From positions 3,100,001-3,164,000 of the forward strand of contig NZ_CAAHFH010000001.1 in the NCBI RefSeq assembly GCF_900890705.1: DNA of 64,000 nt, given 5' to 3'. Under the pieces are notes generated by a model, which ran no database searches, was not told where the DNA came from, and saw nothing but the letters and a program-made list of their open reading frames with translations. Made by a program: the position numbers and the translations under genes. This DNA comes from Pontiella sulfatireligans (GTDB lineage: Bacteria > Verrucomicrobiota > Kiritimatiellia > Kiritimatiellales > Pontiellaceae). This document shows, in pieces, positions 27,286 to 36,458 of this stretch; the stretch's first letter is position 1, and each line of letters opens with the position of its first letter.

Positions 27286-28838
27286 ACATACTCCATCGCT
27301 TCAAGGGTAAGGGGAGCAGTTTCGGCATCTGGTTCAGCCATGAACTCCACGATTCCCGGATTCCAGAACGCGCCGTAGTCGATCGCCGCCAAATCTGGTT
27401 CGGGCATCCCGTTCTCCACGGTTTGGAAAAGCGTGAGCTGCCGGATGGCGTCTTGCAAGGGTTGGACTGCGCCGTCGTTGAACTGGTTTTCGACGAGCAG
27501 CCTGGCCATGGAAAGCTTTCGTTCGGCTTCGGATTTGAGTTCGTTCATCCGGGCTTTTACCGCTTCGGGGATTTCCTGCCTCACGGGGGCGGGATGCAAA
27601 GTGCGAGTCTGCCCGGCGGATTGCAGCAAACCGGATTCGATGAGCCGCGCAAGGGTTTCAGCCGTCTGGCGGTCGAGGATCTCGAAGTCGCGCGCCTCTC
27701 CGAACACGTCGCTGGAAATGGCGTCGATGCGCTCTTTGACCTGGGCGGGATTGCCGTCGATGGTGATGACGATTTTCGACTGTCCGCCAGCCGTGCGCTC
27801 TTCGCAGGCGAGCAGGGTTTCGCCCAGCTCTTCGGCCAGGCGCGCGGCAAAGGCGTAGGGCTGTTCGGCAACGGGGATGGCTTTGGGCTTCTTCGGAGCG
27901 GTCGGCTTTTCCATGAGTTGTTCGAGACGCTCGAAAAACTTCTGTCCGCTACCCTTCATCTTTACATCGGAAAAATCGACGGCGCGATCGAGCACCGCAT
28001 CGGCCAGTCCCTGCTTGTTGGCCAGCGTTTCGATCATCCGGTGCTCGATGGTTTTTTCGGAAACGAGCTTCACAACGGTGACGGGGCGCTTTTGGTGCTT
28101 GCGCCAGACGCGGGCAATGCGCTGTTCGAGCTTGGCGGGGTTCCACGGCAGGTCGCAGTTGATGACGACGCTGGCGTTCTGGAGATTGAGCCCAACGCCG
28201 CCGGAGTCGGAGCTGAGGAAGACGCGCGCATCCGGATCGTTCTTGAAGCGGTTGATTTCGGCGCGCCGCTTTTGTTGCGGCACGCTGCCGGTGTGCCAGA
28301 CGGTTCCGATGTCCTGCTCCTTGCAGTGCTCGCGGATCAGTTCGAGCATCCTGACCCATTCGGAAAAGACGACGACCTTCACATCCTTGTCGGACAGCGC
28401 TTCTTCGAGCAGGCTTTCGATCTCGCCGAGCTTGGGGCAAACCTTGTGCTTGGGATCGAGGATGTATGGCGTGTCGCACTCCATCCGCATCATCGCCAGC
28501 TCGCGCTGGAGCTGGTCGAGTTCCTCCTTGCGGAGCGGGCGCTTTTTCGCAAGCTCAACGAGAATTTGGACTTGCCGTTCATGCTGCTTGTAGAACTGCA
28601 TTTGAAGCGGGCTCATCGGCACGAACAGCGTGCGGTCGGTGCGGTCGGGCAGCTCGGTTTCGACGTCGGCCTTGCGTCGGCGCACCATCAGCGGCTTGAC
28701 GCGCTCGTGGAGGCGGTCGAGATTCTTGTATTCGTCCGGGCGGCCCCGCTCGTCGAACCGGCAGTATTCGCGGGCGCCGGGGATCAATCGCTTCCGGAGG
28801 GTCTCTGCTTTTTCAAATTCAAGAGGTGTTGAGCAGAT
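27270..28838 (-). pseudogene. SNF2-family helicase, N-terminal half lost
   Basis: The readable frame starts at a TTG (28787), with in-frame codons continuing to a stop at 28848-28850 inside an inverted repeat. The first residues (STPLEFEKAETLRKRLIP) correspond to the motif III region (TPLE) of SNF2 ATPases, so motifs I-III including Walker A/B are gone. Retained: ERVKPLMVRRRKADVETELPD, motif IV VVVFSEWVRM, motif V DSGGVGLNLQNASVVINCDLPWNP, motif VI QRIARVWRKHQ, and a long C-terminal extension. Without the P-loop it cannot hydrolyse ATP. The break coincides with the left 19-bp inverted repeat. The C-terminus is finished by a palindrome. Confidence 0.8.
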
Positions 28839-28857
28839 GGTAACAGTTTAGCAGATT
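28839..28857 (+). repeat. 19-bp inverted repeat, left copy
   Basis: GGTAACAGTTTAGCAGATT, matching the inverse of 29200-29218 at 18 of 19 positions. The outer GTAAC end resembles terminal repeats of IS66-like elements, but no transposase lies between. Confidence 0.85.
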
Positions 28858-29208
28858 CGGAAGAGGATATCTGGCTGGCCGTTCAGGCCGGCGTAAAGGG
28901 CTATCTCACGAAAAAGGCCGGCGAAGTGGAGGATGTGCTGGAGGCCATCCACGAAATCGCCGCCGGCGGCACCTACTTTCCTGCCGGCATTGCCCAGAAG
29001 TTGGAGCGGCGCAGCGGGCAGGACAGCCTGACGCCCCGCGAGATTGAGGTCTTGACGCTGCTGGCCGAAGGGTGCAGCAACAAGCAGATCGTTGACCGAC
29101 TCGGCATTTCTTTAGCAACGGTAAAGCTCCACATTCTCAACTTGCGCGAAAAGCTCGACGCGATGGACCGCACCCAGGCCGTGGTTCAGGCGAAACGCAA
29201 ATCAGCTA
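28851..29208 (+). pseudogene. NarL/LuxR-type response regulator fragment
   Basis: In-frame codons from 28851 (after a TAG at 28848) read the last part of a receiver domain ([33 protein letters not shown]) and a complete LuxR helix-turn-helix ([45 protein letters not shown]). The phospho-acceptor Asp and the N-terminal half are missing. The native end is near the right inverted repeat, and the open frame then runs through unrelated sequence to 29330. The fragment is exactly enclosed by 19-bp inverted repeats. Confidence 0.82.
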
Positions 29209-29218
29209 AACTGTTACC
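29200..29218 (-). repeat. 19-bp inverted repeat, right copy
   Basis: AATCAGCTAAACTGTTACC, inverse of the left copy with one mismatch. Together they delimit a 380-base segment. No 8-base target duplication is visible outside them. Confidence 0.85.
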
Positions 29219-29337
29219 TGACTCTTTCGAATTTCAACAAACGAGGACGGGAGCGACGGCTTCATTTTTCGGCACGGAATCAATGACAGTCCAACGGCAA
29301 CCACGTACTATGGCAACATTAAAACAGTGAGGATGAT

Positions 29338-32300
29338 ATGAGACTTCAAATAATTCTATTCGCCCTGCTGCTGTTTTCCTGCAATCACGCGAAGGCGCAA
29401 ACCAATGCGCCTGTCTCCGGTGAGCAGATAAAAGCACTGGTGGCCGCGGTGCAAAACAATGACGCGATCGAACCCGTCCGCCGCCAAGCCCTGCTCAAGC
29501 AATTGGAGCAAGCGGATGCATACTTGGACTCAGCCGCACAGCTGACGGGAAAAGCCACAAAAATGACGCGCGACCTGCAGCAAGCCAGCGCCACGATTGA
29601 AGCGATCAACACCGAACTCAAAATGCAGGAACCGCCCTTGGAGATCTCGGCCACCGACGCCGCCAATCTGGCAGGGCTCGAGCAGCAGCAGCTTCAGGTG
29701 GAAGCCAAAGTGGATGAAGCCCGCCGGCGGATGAAAAGCCTCGAAGCTGAAAACCAAACGCTCACCGCGGAACAAACCAATCTGCCTAAACTGCTGGCCG
29801 TCGCCGACGCCCGGCAAGGCGAGCTGCAGCAAATGGCGGCGATCCCTCCAACCACCGACGAAACGCTGCCTTCGGAAGACCAGGTCCATCAAAGCCTCAC
29901 GGCTGCGGAACTACAGTCGGCTAGAGCGCAGGTCAACCTATACCAAATGGAGCTGAAAAACTACGACACCCTTAAAATGCTGCTCTCCGCACGCATCGAT
30001 CAGGCCACGCGTCACCTCGGCATTGCCGAAGCCCAGTCGGCTTCGCTGCGCGAGGCGGTTGACCGGCAGCGCCGCATCGAGAGCGAGGCGGAGGTGGCTC
30101 GCGCAGACCAAGCACGGCTGGAAGCCACGCTGCACCATTCTGAAATCCAAGCCATTGCCAAGCACAATGCCGAACTGGCCGCTCTGCGCGCCGGAGAGGA
30201 CGGCCTCACTACCCGGCAACGCAACGTCGCGGCCGACCTGCAAACGGCAACAAAAATAAACCTTTCCACCCAACAGCGCTCGAAAGAAATTGAAGAACGG
30301 ATTCAGGCGGCCGGCCTGACGCATGCCGTGGCGCAGCTGCTCAGCCGCGAACGCAGCAACCTGCCGGATCTCGCCCACTACAAGCCCCGTGCCCGCGCCC
30401 GTAAAAAAGAGATCGCCCTCGCCCAGCTTGCCTTGCTCGACTTCAGCGACCAGCGCGAGGAACTGCGCGACATATCCGCCAGTGTAAAACTCCACATGGA
30501 AGCAATTGGAGAAACACCGGATCAGGCACATATCGCCCCGCTCCTCACCGAATACCTGACCACGCAGCGCAACCAGCTCGACACCCTTATTTCTGAATAC
30601 AACAGCTACTTCAACCTGCTGGTCGATCTCGACACCGCCGAGCGCCTAGTGGTTGAAAGCGTGGCTGTGCTCGCCGACGACATCGCCGAGCACATTTTAT
30701 GGATCCGCAGCGATACAGCCTTCGGCTTGACCTCGCCTCGATTAATCGTGCAGGGCTTTGCCGCCCTCGCAAAAGGTTCGAACTGGAAGGAACTCGCCCA
30801 AGTGCTGCGGATCGATCTGGCGAGCAACCCTTTCCTGCCGGCGTTGCTACTGGCCGAACTCTTGCTGATCGCCGCCGCAATCGGCGTGAAACGGCGGCTG
30901 AAAACGATTGCCGGCCTAGTGGCCAAAATCCGTACCGACCGCTTTTTCTACACGTTCGAAGCCCTGTTTTACACGGTGCTGCGAGCACTGCCGTTGCCGT
31001 TGCCGCTGTTTTATCTGGCGTGGCGGATCGGAGCCGCCGAAACATCCTTGTTTTCATCCGCCTTCGGCCAAGCGTGCTATCTGACCGGTTTATTGACGCT
31101 CTGTTGTTCCCTGTTGCTTCAGTCCATCGGTCCGTCCGGACTCGTCGAAACTCATTTTGGCGCAGACAAAAATACGCTTAAACGCTTCCGGCAACTCCTT
31201 ATCCGCTTAATGGTCTTCGCGTTGCCCGTACTCTGGCTAACCACGCTAATCCATCACGCCCCCGAGGCAGCCTCCGATCTGACAAAGCCGTTCGAACGGC
31301 TCTGCTATATGATTCTCCAACTCATGATCGCTCGGTTCGCCTACTGCGTTTTTTGCCGGCAATCCACCATTATGAAATATCTCACAGAACATGAGCCGAA
31401 CCTGCTGATCGTGCGCTTTAGGGCTCTGGTATTTTGCGGCGCCGTCGGCATCCCGCTTATCATCATGCTTGAAACGGTGATCGGCTTCTACTACACGGCG
31501 CTTCAGATGTCTCATTGGTTTGCAAAAACCTTGGGGCTGGTGTTTGTGCTTGCCCTGATCGAAGCGCTATTGATCCGCGGGATACAAGTGGTCGCCCGCA
31601 AAGCGGAATTCGCCCGTCGCGTGCGCGAGCGCCAAGAGCTTCAGGAACTGCGCAACGCCGCCGAAGCGGCTGGCGAAACCGAGCTCCCCATCGAGCCTGC
31701 CCCAGCAGAAAACGATGAAATGAACTTTATCACACTGAACGAAAACACCCGAAAGCTCATGACCATCCTTTTTGGATTCGGCATGCTCTTCGGCATGTGG
31801 TTCATCTGGTCCGACGCCGTCCCCGCCTTGGGTCTGCTCGACCGCGTCGTACTCTGGAATGTCCAGACCGATGTGGGGGGAGCGGCCACCACCGCCGTCT
31901 CGCTCGCCAATCTGGCCGCCTCCTTGATCATATTTGTGCTCACATTTGCCGGCGCGCGCCACCTGCCCAGCTTGCTCGAACTCGCCGTGCTGCGCCAGCT
32001 CCGCATTGCCTATGGCGAGCGCTATGCCATTTCCATGGTTGTCCGCTACATGGTTGTGGCCATAGGCGTGAGCGTGGGCTTAAGCATGCTTGGCATTGGT
32101 TGGAGCAAATTCAAGTGGCTTGCCGCCGCCCTCTCCGTCGGCCTCGGCTTCGGGTTGCAGGAAATCTTCGCCAACTTTATCTCCGGCTTGATCCTGCTGT
32201 TCGAGCGCCCCATCCGCGTGCGCGACTACGTCACCGTCAACGGCACCAGCGGCCAGGTCACCCGCATCCAGATCCGCGCCACCACCATTACCGACTGGGA

Positions 32301-32721
32301 CAATAAGGAGCTGCTGATTCCGAACAAGCAGTTTGTCACCGGCGAGCTGGTCAACTGGACGCTGACCAACTCCATTCTGCGCATCGTGATTCCGGTGGGC
32401 GTCGCCTACGGGTCCGACACCCAAAAAGTGGAATCGGTCCTTCTCGGCATAGCGCGCTCCTTCCGGTTGTCCGTTGCAGATCCTGAGCCCAACGCCTTTT
32501 TCACCGGCTTTGGCGAGAGCTCGCTCAACTTTGAACTGCGCGTATTCATTGCCCATGCCGATCAGTTCAGGCTTGCCACCCACGAACTAAACATGGCCGT
32601 GGACGCCGCCTTCCGCGAAGCCGGCATTGTTATTGCCTTCCCGCAGCTCGACGTGCACATGCAGCCGCAGGCCCCGGCCTCTCCGACAGACAGCGGAACG
32701 GAAAAACCCGAGCAGAAATGA
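29338..32721 (+). CDS. Large MscS-family mechanosensitive channel (MscK/MscM-like)
   Basis: 1127 residues. A signal peptide (MRLQIILFALLLFSCNHAKAQ) leads a long periplasmic coiled-coil region (about 25-450) rich in Ala/Gln/Glu. About ten membrane segments follow, from FLPALLLAELLLIAAAIGV onward. The MscS core is at the C-terminus: FKWLAAALSVGLGFGLQEIFANFISGLILLFERPIRVRDYVTVNGTSGQV, then ATTITDWDNKELLIPNKQFVTGELVNWTL. The pore helix Gly/Ala pattern is intact. It releases solutes under hypo-osmotic shock. GTGAGGATGAT precedes the ATG. Followed by a cation exchanger in the same direction, 34 bases on. Confidence 0.94.
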   Translation: MRLQIILFALLLFSCNHAKAQTNAPVSGEQIKALVAAVQNNDAIEPVRRQALLKQLEQADAYLDSAAQLTGKATKMTRDLQQASATIEAINTELKMQEPPLEISATDAANLAGLEQQQLQVEAKVDEARRRMKSLEAENQTLTAEQTNLPKLLAVADARQGELQQMAAIPPTTDETLPSEDQVHQSLTAAELQSARAQVNLYQMELKNYDTLKMLLSARIDQATRHLGIAEAQSASLREAVDRQRRIESEAEVARADQARLEATLHHSEIQAIAKHNAELAALRAGEDGLTTRQRNVAADLQTATKINLSTQQRSKEIEERIQAAGLTHAVAQLLSRERSNLPDLAHYKPRARARKKEIALAQLALLDFSDQREELRDISASVKLHMEAIGETPDQAHIAPLLTEYLTTQRNQLDTLISEYNSYFNLLVDLDTAERLVVESVAVLADDIAEHILWIRSDTAFGLTSPRLIVQGFAALAKGSNWKELAQVLRIDLASNPFLPALLLAELLLIAAAIGVKRRLKTIAGLVAKIRTDRFFYTFEALFYTVLRALPLPLPLFYLAWRIGAAETSLFSSAFGQACYLTGLLTLCCSLLLQSIGPSGLVETHFGADKNTLKRFRQLLIRLMVFALPVLWLTTLIHHAPEAASDLTKPFERLCYMILQLMIARFAYCVFCRQSTIMKYLTEHEPNLLIVRFRALVFCGAVGIPLIIMLETVIGFYYTALQMSHWFAKTLGLVFVLALIEALLIRGIQVVARKAEFARRVRERQELQELRNAAEAAGETELPIEPAPAENDEMNFITLNENTRKLMTILFGFGMLFGMWFIWSDAVPALGLLDRVVLWNVQTDVGGAATTAVSLANLAASLIIFVLTFAGARHLPSLLELAVLRQLRIAYGERYAISMVVRYMVVAIGVSVGLSMLGIGWSKFKWLAAALSVGLGFGLQEIFANFISGLILLFERPIRVRDYVTVNGTSGQVTRIQIRATTITDWDNKELLIPNKQFVTGELVNWTLTNSILRIVIPVGVAYGSDTQKVESVLLGIARSFRLSVADPEPNAFFTGFGESSLNFELRVFIAHADQFRLATHELNMAVDAAFREAGIVIAFPQLDVHMQPQAPASPTDSGTEKPEQK

Positions 32722-32755
32722 TGTTCTTACCGCGGGAGTTGTGTAGAATTTACTA

Positions 32756-33799
32756 ATGCATTTTTTTGAACAGTTGATTGGTTCGCAAACCGGCTTAGTA
32801 TTGGCCTTTTTGGCAACGGCCGCAGTGGTGGTGCTCGCAGGCATCCGCCTAAGCATTTACGGCGATGCACTCGGCGACCGCACCGGACTCGGCAGCGGCT
32901 TGATCGGACTGGTTTTTCTGGCGGGGGTCACCAGCCTGCCGGAATTGGTGGTTTCGCTGACCTCGGTGATCCAGTCCGCCGACCCCGCCCAAGGTGCCGA
33001 CTTAGCCGTTGGCAACATGCTCGGTTCGAATGTTTTCAACCTGCTGATCCTTGCGCTGATGGCCCTGCTGTTTCCACGCAAATTTGACCCGACCAAACTG
33101 GAAAATCCCCACACCGACTCCACCGTCTACGGGTTCGTAATGCTCGGCATTTTTTCCATTGCCTTTGCCACCGCCAATCTCGGCGGAATGCAGATTCCCG
33201 TGCTAGGATGCTCTTGGCCCGTGCTAGCGCTGCCGATCATGTATGCCGTCATCCTTCGGCGCGAACACCTCCAGCAAACCGAAGCGGAAGAAGACGAACA
33301 CCTGCCCTCCGAAGCACAACTGGCCCAACAGTCAGCGCTTCGCTTCTACAGCGTGCTCGGCGCGCTTTGCAGTTTGATCATCGGCGGAGGCATCCTGCTC
33401 TCCATCCTCGGCTCGCGCATGGCGCTTCCTCCGGAACAGGGCGGCTTCGGGCTTGAGGCCAGCATAATTGGCACCATCTTCCTCGCCATTTCCACCAGTC
33501 TGCCGGAACTGGTCATCTCTTTCGCCAGCGTCCGCATGGGGTTCCTCGATATGGCTGTTGGAAACGTGCTCGGCAGCAATATGTTCAACCTGCTGATCAT
33601 CTTCGTGGCCGATACCGCACTGCGCGGCCGCAGCCTGCTGCGCCAGGCCTCCTTCAAAAACTGGACCAGCGTCGGCCTGATCGTGCTGCTGACTTTGCTT
33701 GCCGGCGCCCTGCTCCGCACCAAATCGCGCAAGACCACCCTCCCCATCGCCGTTGCAATGCTTCTGCTCTATCTCGCCGCCATGCTGCTTTTCATGTAG
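32756..33799 (+). CDS. Na+/Ca2+ exchanger-type cation antiporter (CaCA family)
   Basis: 347 residues, about ten hydrophobic segments in two inverted halves. Both alpha repeats are visible: GLIGLVFLAGVTSLPELVVSLTSV with AVGNMLGSNVFNLLIL in the first half, and SIIGTIFLAISTSLPELVISFASV with MAVGNVLGSNMFNLLII in the second. The Glu in each SLPEL motif binds the cation. A cytoplasmic acidic loop (EAEEDEHLPSEAQ) separates the halves. Inner-membrane ion homeostasis, probably co-transcribed with the channel. Confidence 0.94.
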   Translation: MHFFEQLIGSQTGLVLAFLATAAVVVLAGIRLSIYGDALGDRTGLGSGLIGLVFLAGVTSLPELVVSLTSVIQSADPAQGADLAVGNMLGSNVFNLLILALMALLFPRKFDPTKLENPHTDSTVYGFVMLGIFSIAFATANLGGMQIPVLGCSWPVLALPIMYAVILRREHLQQTEAEEDEHLPSEAQLAQQSALRFYSVLGALCSLIIGGGILLSILGSRMALPPEQGGFGLEASIIGTIFLAISTSLPELVISFASVRMGFLDMAVGNVLGSNMFNLLIIFVADTALRGRSLLRQASFKNWTSVGLIVLLTLLAGALLRTKSRKTTLPIAVAMLLLYLAAMLLFM

Positions 33800-33827
33800 G
33801 CGCGCCTTCCTTTTCCTGACATGGCGT

Positions 33828-33858
33828 AAAAAAGGGGAGCCCCGAAACGGGACTCCCC
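33828..33858 (-). terminator. Terminator of the PEGA lipoprotein gene
   Basis: Stem GGGGAGCCCCG / CGGGACTCCCC around GAAA-type loop sequence (33834-33858, one mismatch), followed on the minus strand by six T. It lies 27 bases past the lipoprotein stop and also beyond the convergent exchanger gene. Confidence 0.75.
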
Positions 33859-33884
33859 AGGGGGAGGAATGAAAAAGGCATCGG

Positions 33885-35234
33885 CTAGAAAGATGAAGGG
33901 GTATTCAACAGAGGGTCGCTAATCGTGACATTCCCAGTCGATTCATCCCTAGCCAATGCAAATTTTACGCTGTCGGCCGAATCCGGCGCAACGGTTACAA
34001 TCTTGGTTATAAAGCCTTCGAGCTGCAATTCGAAGGTGCGTTCGCTTTCCACACGCTGCTCGAGGGGGGTTTTTCCAATAAATTCTGCGCCGCCGGGACG
34101 GTAGACCAACGCGCCGCTGGGCTGGCTGTCGATCACCACCGTTTTCGCCAAGCCGACGGCCGACTTGACCAGAGGCACGATGACGGTGTGGCTGGAATCA
34201 GACGAAAGCATGAACGGCTTGATCTCGTGGCCCGGCAAATGCATTTCGTAGGCCGTATCTTTTTCCACCAGCACTTCCACCGGCTCCTTGCCAATCAGCT
34301 CTACGCCGCCGGAACGGTATAGCTCGGCGCCTTTCGGCGAGCTCATAACGTTGATGTAAGGTTTGGGCTTGAGCGCCACGGAAACCTTGCGCGGCGAGTC
34401 GGGGGCGATCGTTACTTTTTGGGTGTAGTAGCGGTCGGCGGAGATTTCGAGCTCCATATCTTCTTTAACCAAGTGCCGGAAAGGCGTCTTGCCGAGTGTA
34501 ACGCCGCGATGAACCACAATGGCATCTTCAGGCTCGCTGTAGACAATAATGATCGGTTCGCGCTCCAGCTCAACCACCATCGGGCTTGCGGTTTCGGGGC
34601 CAACGGCAACATCCTTGTTGTAGTACCCCTCTTTGCGCAACTCGAACTGACCCACCGCCACCGCGGGCACTGGATACGGCGTAACGCCCAGCTTCTGTCC
34701 GTCACGGTCGAACACGTCCACATTCTTCGGCTTGCTGGTCAGCATGACCGATGCCTGCCGTACGAGCTCAACCACCACGTTGCCTTCCGGATCTTCCGGA
34801 ATGGTGTATTTCTGCGTTTCATAGCCCGGAGCACGAACCTCAAAGGTGCGATACGGCTTGTCGTAGTTCAAAACAAACGGCGTAAGCCCAACGCGCTTTT
34901 CCTGGCCTTCAACAAAGAGTTGCGCGCCGTTGGGATGGCTGAGCAGCAGCACTTTTTCGCGGCGCTGCAGTTCAACGCTCACGTTTTTCGGGTCGATCGG
35001 AGAGAGCACCACCGTCTGGGAAAAATAGCCGTCCTTGCGAACCACCATTTCCTTGGCGTTGGCGTAGAGATTAACCTTCGCCGGCGTGCTCCCTACGAGC
35101 TTATCGCTTCCCTTATAGTAAACCCGGGCGCCGCGAGGAGTGCTCGATACCGTTACGGGAGCGCATCCCGACAGGGTGAAGAGTGCGGCCAAGCCCGTGG
35201 CGGCCGCAATTTTAAACATGGTTTTTGCATTCAT
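33885..35234 (-). CDS. PEGA-repeat lipoprotein
   Basis: 449 residues with a lipoprotein signal (MNAKTMFKIAAATGLAALFTLSGC, Cys24 in lipobox LSGC). The mature chain is a series of about six PEGA-type beta repeats of 65-70 residues, each with a ssPxGAxvyxxG...vGxTP core (SSTPRGARVYYKGSDKLVGSTP; LSHPNGAQLFVEGQEKRVGLTP; TSKPKNVDVFDRDGQKLGVTP; MSSPKGAELYRSGGVELIGKEP; DSQPSGALVYRPGGAEFIGKTP). PEGA domains are found in surface proteins of unclear function. Has its own terminator; monocistronic. Confidence 0.9.
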   Translation of the reverse strand: MNAKTMFKIAAATGLAALFTLSGCAPVTVSSTPRGARVYYKGSDKLVGSTPAKVNLYANAKEMVVRKDGYFSQTVVLSPIDPKNVSVELQRREKVLLLSHPNGAQLFVEGQEKRVGLTPFVLNYDKPYRTFEVRAPGYETQKYTIPEDPEGNVVVELVRQASVMLTSKPKNVDVFDRDGQKLGVTPYPVPAVAVGQFELRKEGYYNKDVAVGPETASPMVVELEREPIIIVYSEPEDAIVVHRGVTLGKTPFRHLVKEDMELEISADRYYTQKVTIAPDSPRKVSVALKPKPYINVMSSPKGAELYRSGGVELIGKEPVEVLVEKDTAYEMHLPGHEIKPFMLSSDSSHTVIVPLVKSAVGLAKTVVIDSQPSGALVYRPGGAEFIGKTPLEQRVESERTFELQLEGFITKIVTVAPDSADSVKFALARDESTGNVTISDPLLNTPSSF

Positions 35235-35486
35235 TTGATATACCCCTATCTAGTTCCAGTGATCTTCATTCAAAACAACAGGAAGATATAAAGCAAACTT
35301 CGTACCAACCTTGTTTTTTTATCGTTTTCACGGCCGGTTTTTACCTGTTGACGGAACCCCTCAAATCAAATTAACTCTGGCTCATGGAATTTTAACCAAA
35401 AAGGCATCCGCTATTAATAAACGGCATGCAAATCGCTGCACGGACTTGTGCAGCCCGACGGCCACCGGCCAGACCGCACCCCCGAG

Positions 35487-36437
35487 ATGACGACAACAAC
35501 AATACATTTTGATAATGCCAGCGAAGCCCGAGAAATCGGCATGGCGCTAGAACTGCTGGTTGCTCAGATTGAGCAGGAGCATGACCTGCAAATGGTGTTG
35601 CGCAACCTCACCGCCACCATCACCGGCCCTGCCGCAGCAACGGAACGCATTGGGAGTTTTTTCGAAAAACTGCGGGCCGCGCGGGGAAAGAACGCCCTGA
35701 ATGCGCAGTCGGTGGCCTATGCCTACGATGCCTTCAACCGCGGCGAAGAAAACGTTTTTGAAAAACTGGCCGCCATCCGGGTGGATGTCAGCCCCCGCAA
35801 ACCCGCCATTTTTCCCAAAACCCTGGGCCAGCAGATCTATCTCAATGCGCTCATCGAAAATCCGATTGCCTTCGGCCTCGGGCCGGCGGGGACCGGAAAA
35901 ACCTATCTTGCCATGGCCATGGCGGTATCCGCACTGCTCAAAAACGAGGTCAGCCGCATCATCCTGACGCGCCCGGCCATCGAGGCCGGCGAAAGCCTCG
36001 GCTTTCTGCCCGGCGACTTCCAGCAGAAAGTCGCCCCCTACCTGCGCCCGCTCTACGATGCGCTCTACGACATGATGCCGGCCGAGACGATCGAAAGCCA
36101 CATCGAACGCGGCATCATCGAAGTTGCCCCCCTCGCCTACATGCGCGGGCGCACGCTCAACCATGCCTTCGTAATTCTCGACGAGGCGCAAAACACCACC
36201 CCGCAGCAAATGCTGATGTTCCTCACCCGCATGGGTTTCGACTCCAAATGCGCCCTCACCGGCGACCTGACCCAGATCGACCTGCCCAACCGCAATTCAT
36301 CCGGCCTGCTCGAAGCCCGCGCCATTCTTGGAAACATTCCCGGAATGGCGTTTGTCGAGCTGACCGAACGCGATGTGGTGCGCCACCCCCTCGTGCAGAA
36401 AGTCATTGAAGCCTATCAAGCAAGACGAGCTGTTTAA
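35487..36437 (+). CDS. phoH: PhoH-family NTPase
   Basis: 316 residues from [18 protein letters not shown] at 35487; an upstream in-frame ATG (35448) gives a non-conserved extension. KH-like N-terminal part, then [33 protein letters not shown] (Walker A about residue 135), [45 protein letters not shown] (Walker B), [18 protein letters not shown]. First gene of the phoH-pgpH-ybeY operon, an arrangement common in bacteria and linked with rRNA maturation. Confidence 0.95.
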   Translation: MTTTTIHFDNASEAREIGMALELLVAQIEQEHDLQMVLRNLTATITGPAAATERIGSFFEKLRAARGKNALNAQSVAYAYDAFNRGEENVFEKLAAIRVDVSPRKPAIFPKTLGQQIYLNALIENPIAFGLGPAGTGKTYLAMAMAVSALLKNEVSRIILTRPAIEAGESLGFLPGDFQQKVAPYLRPLYDALYDMMPAETIESHIERGIIEVAPLAYMRGRTLNHAFVILDEAQNTTPQQMLMFLTRMGFDSKCALTGDLTQIDLPNRNSSGLLEARAILGNIPGMAFVELTERDVVRHPLVQKVIEAYQARRAV

Positions 36438-36458
36438 GCCCGCGCAACGGAGCACACC

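Noticed and set aside
27423..28832. Plus-strand open frame of 469 codons
   Set aside because: Antisense to the SNF2 remnant, which retains real helicase motifs IV-VI.
29219..29330. C-terminal extension of the response-regulator fragment
   Set aside because: The frame merely stays open past the right inverted repeat. The residues ([18 protein letters not shown]) do not resemble the family, and the sequence is the leader of the channel gene.
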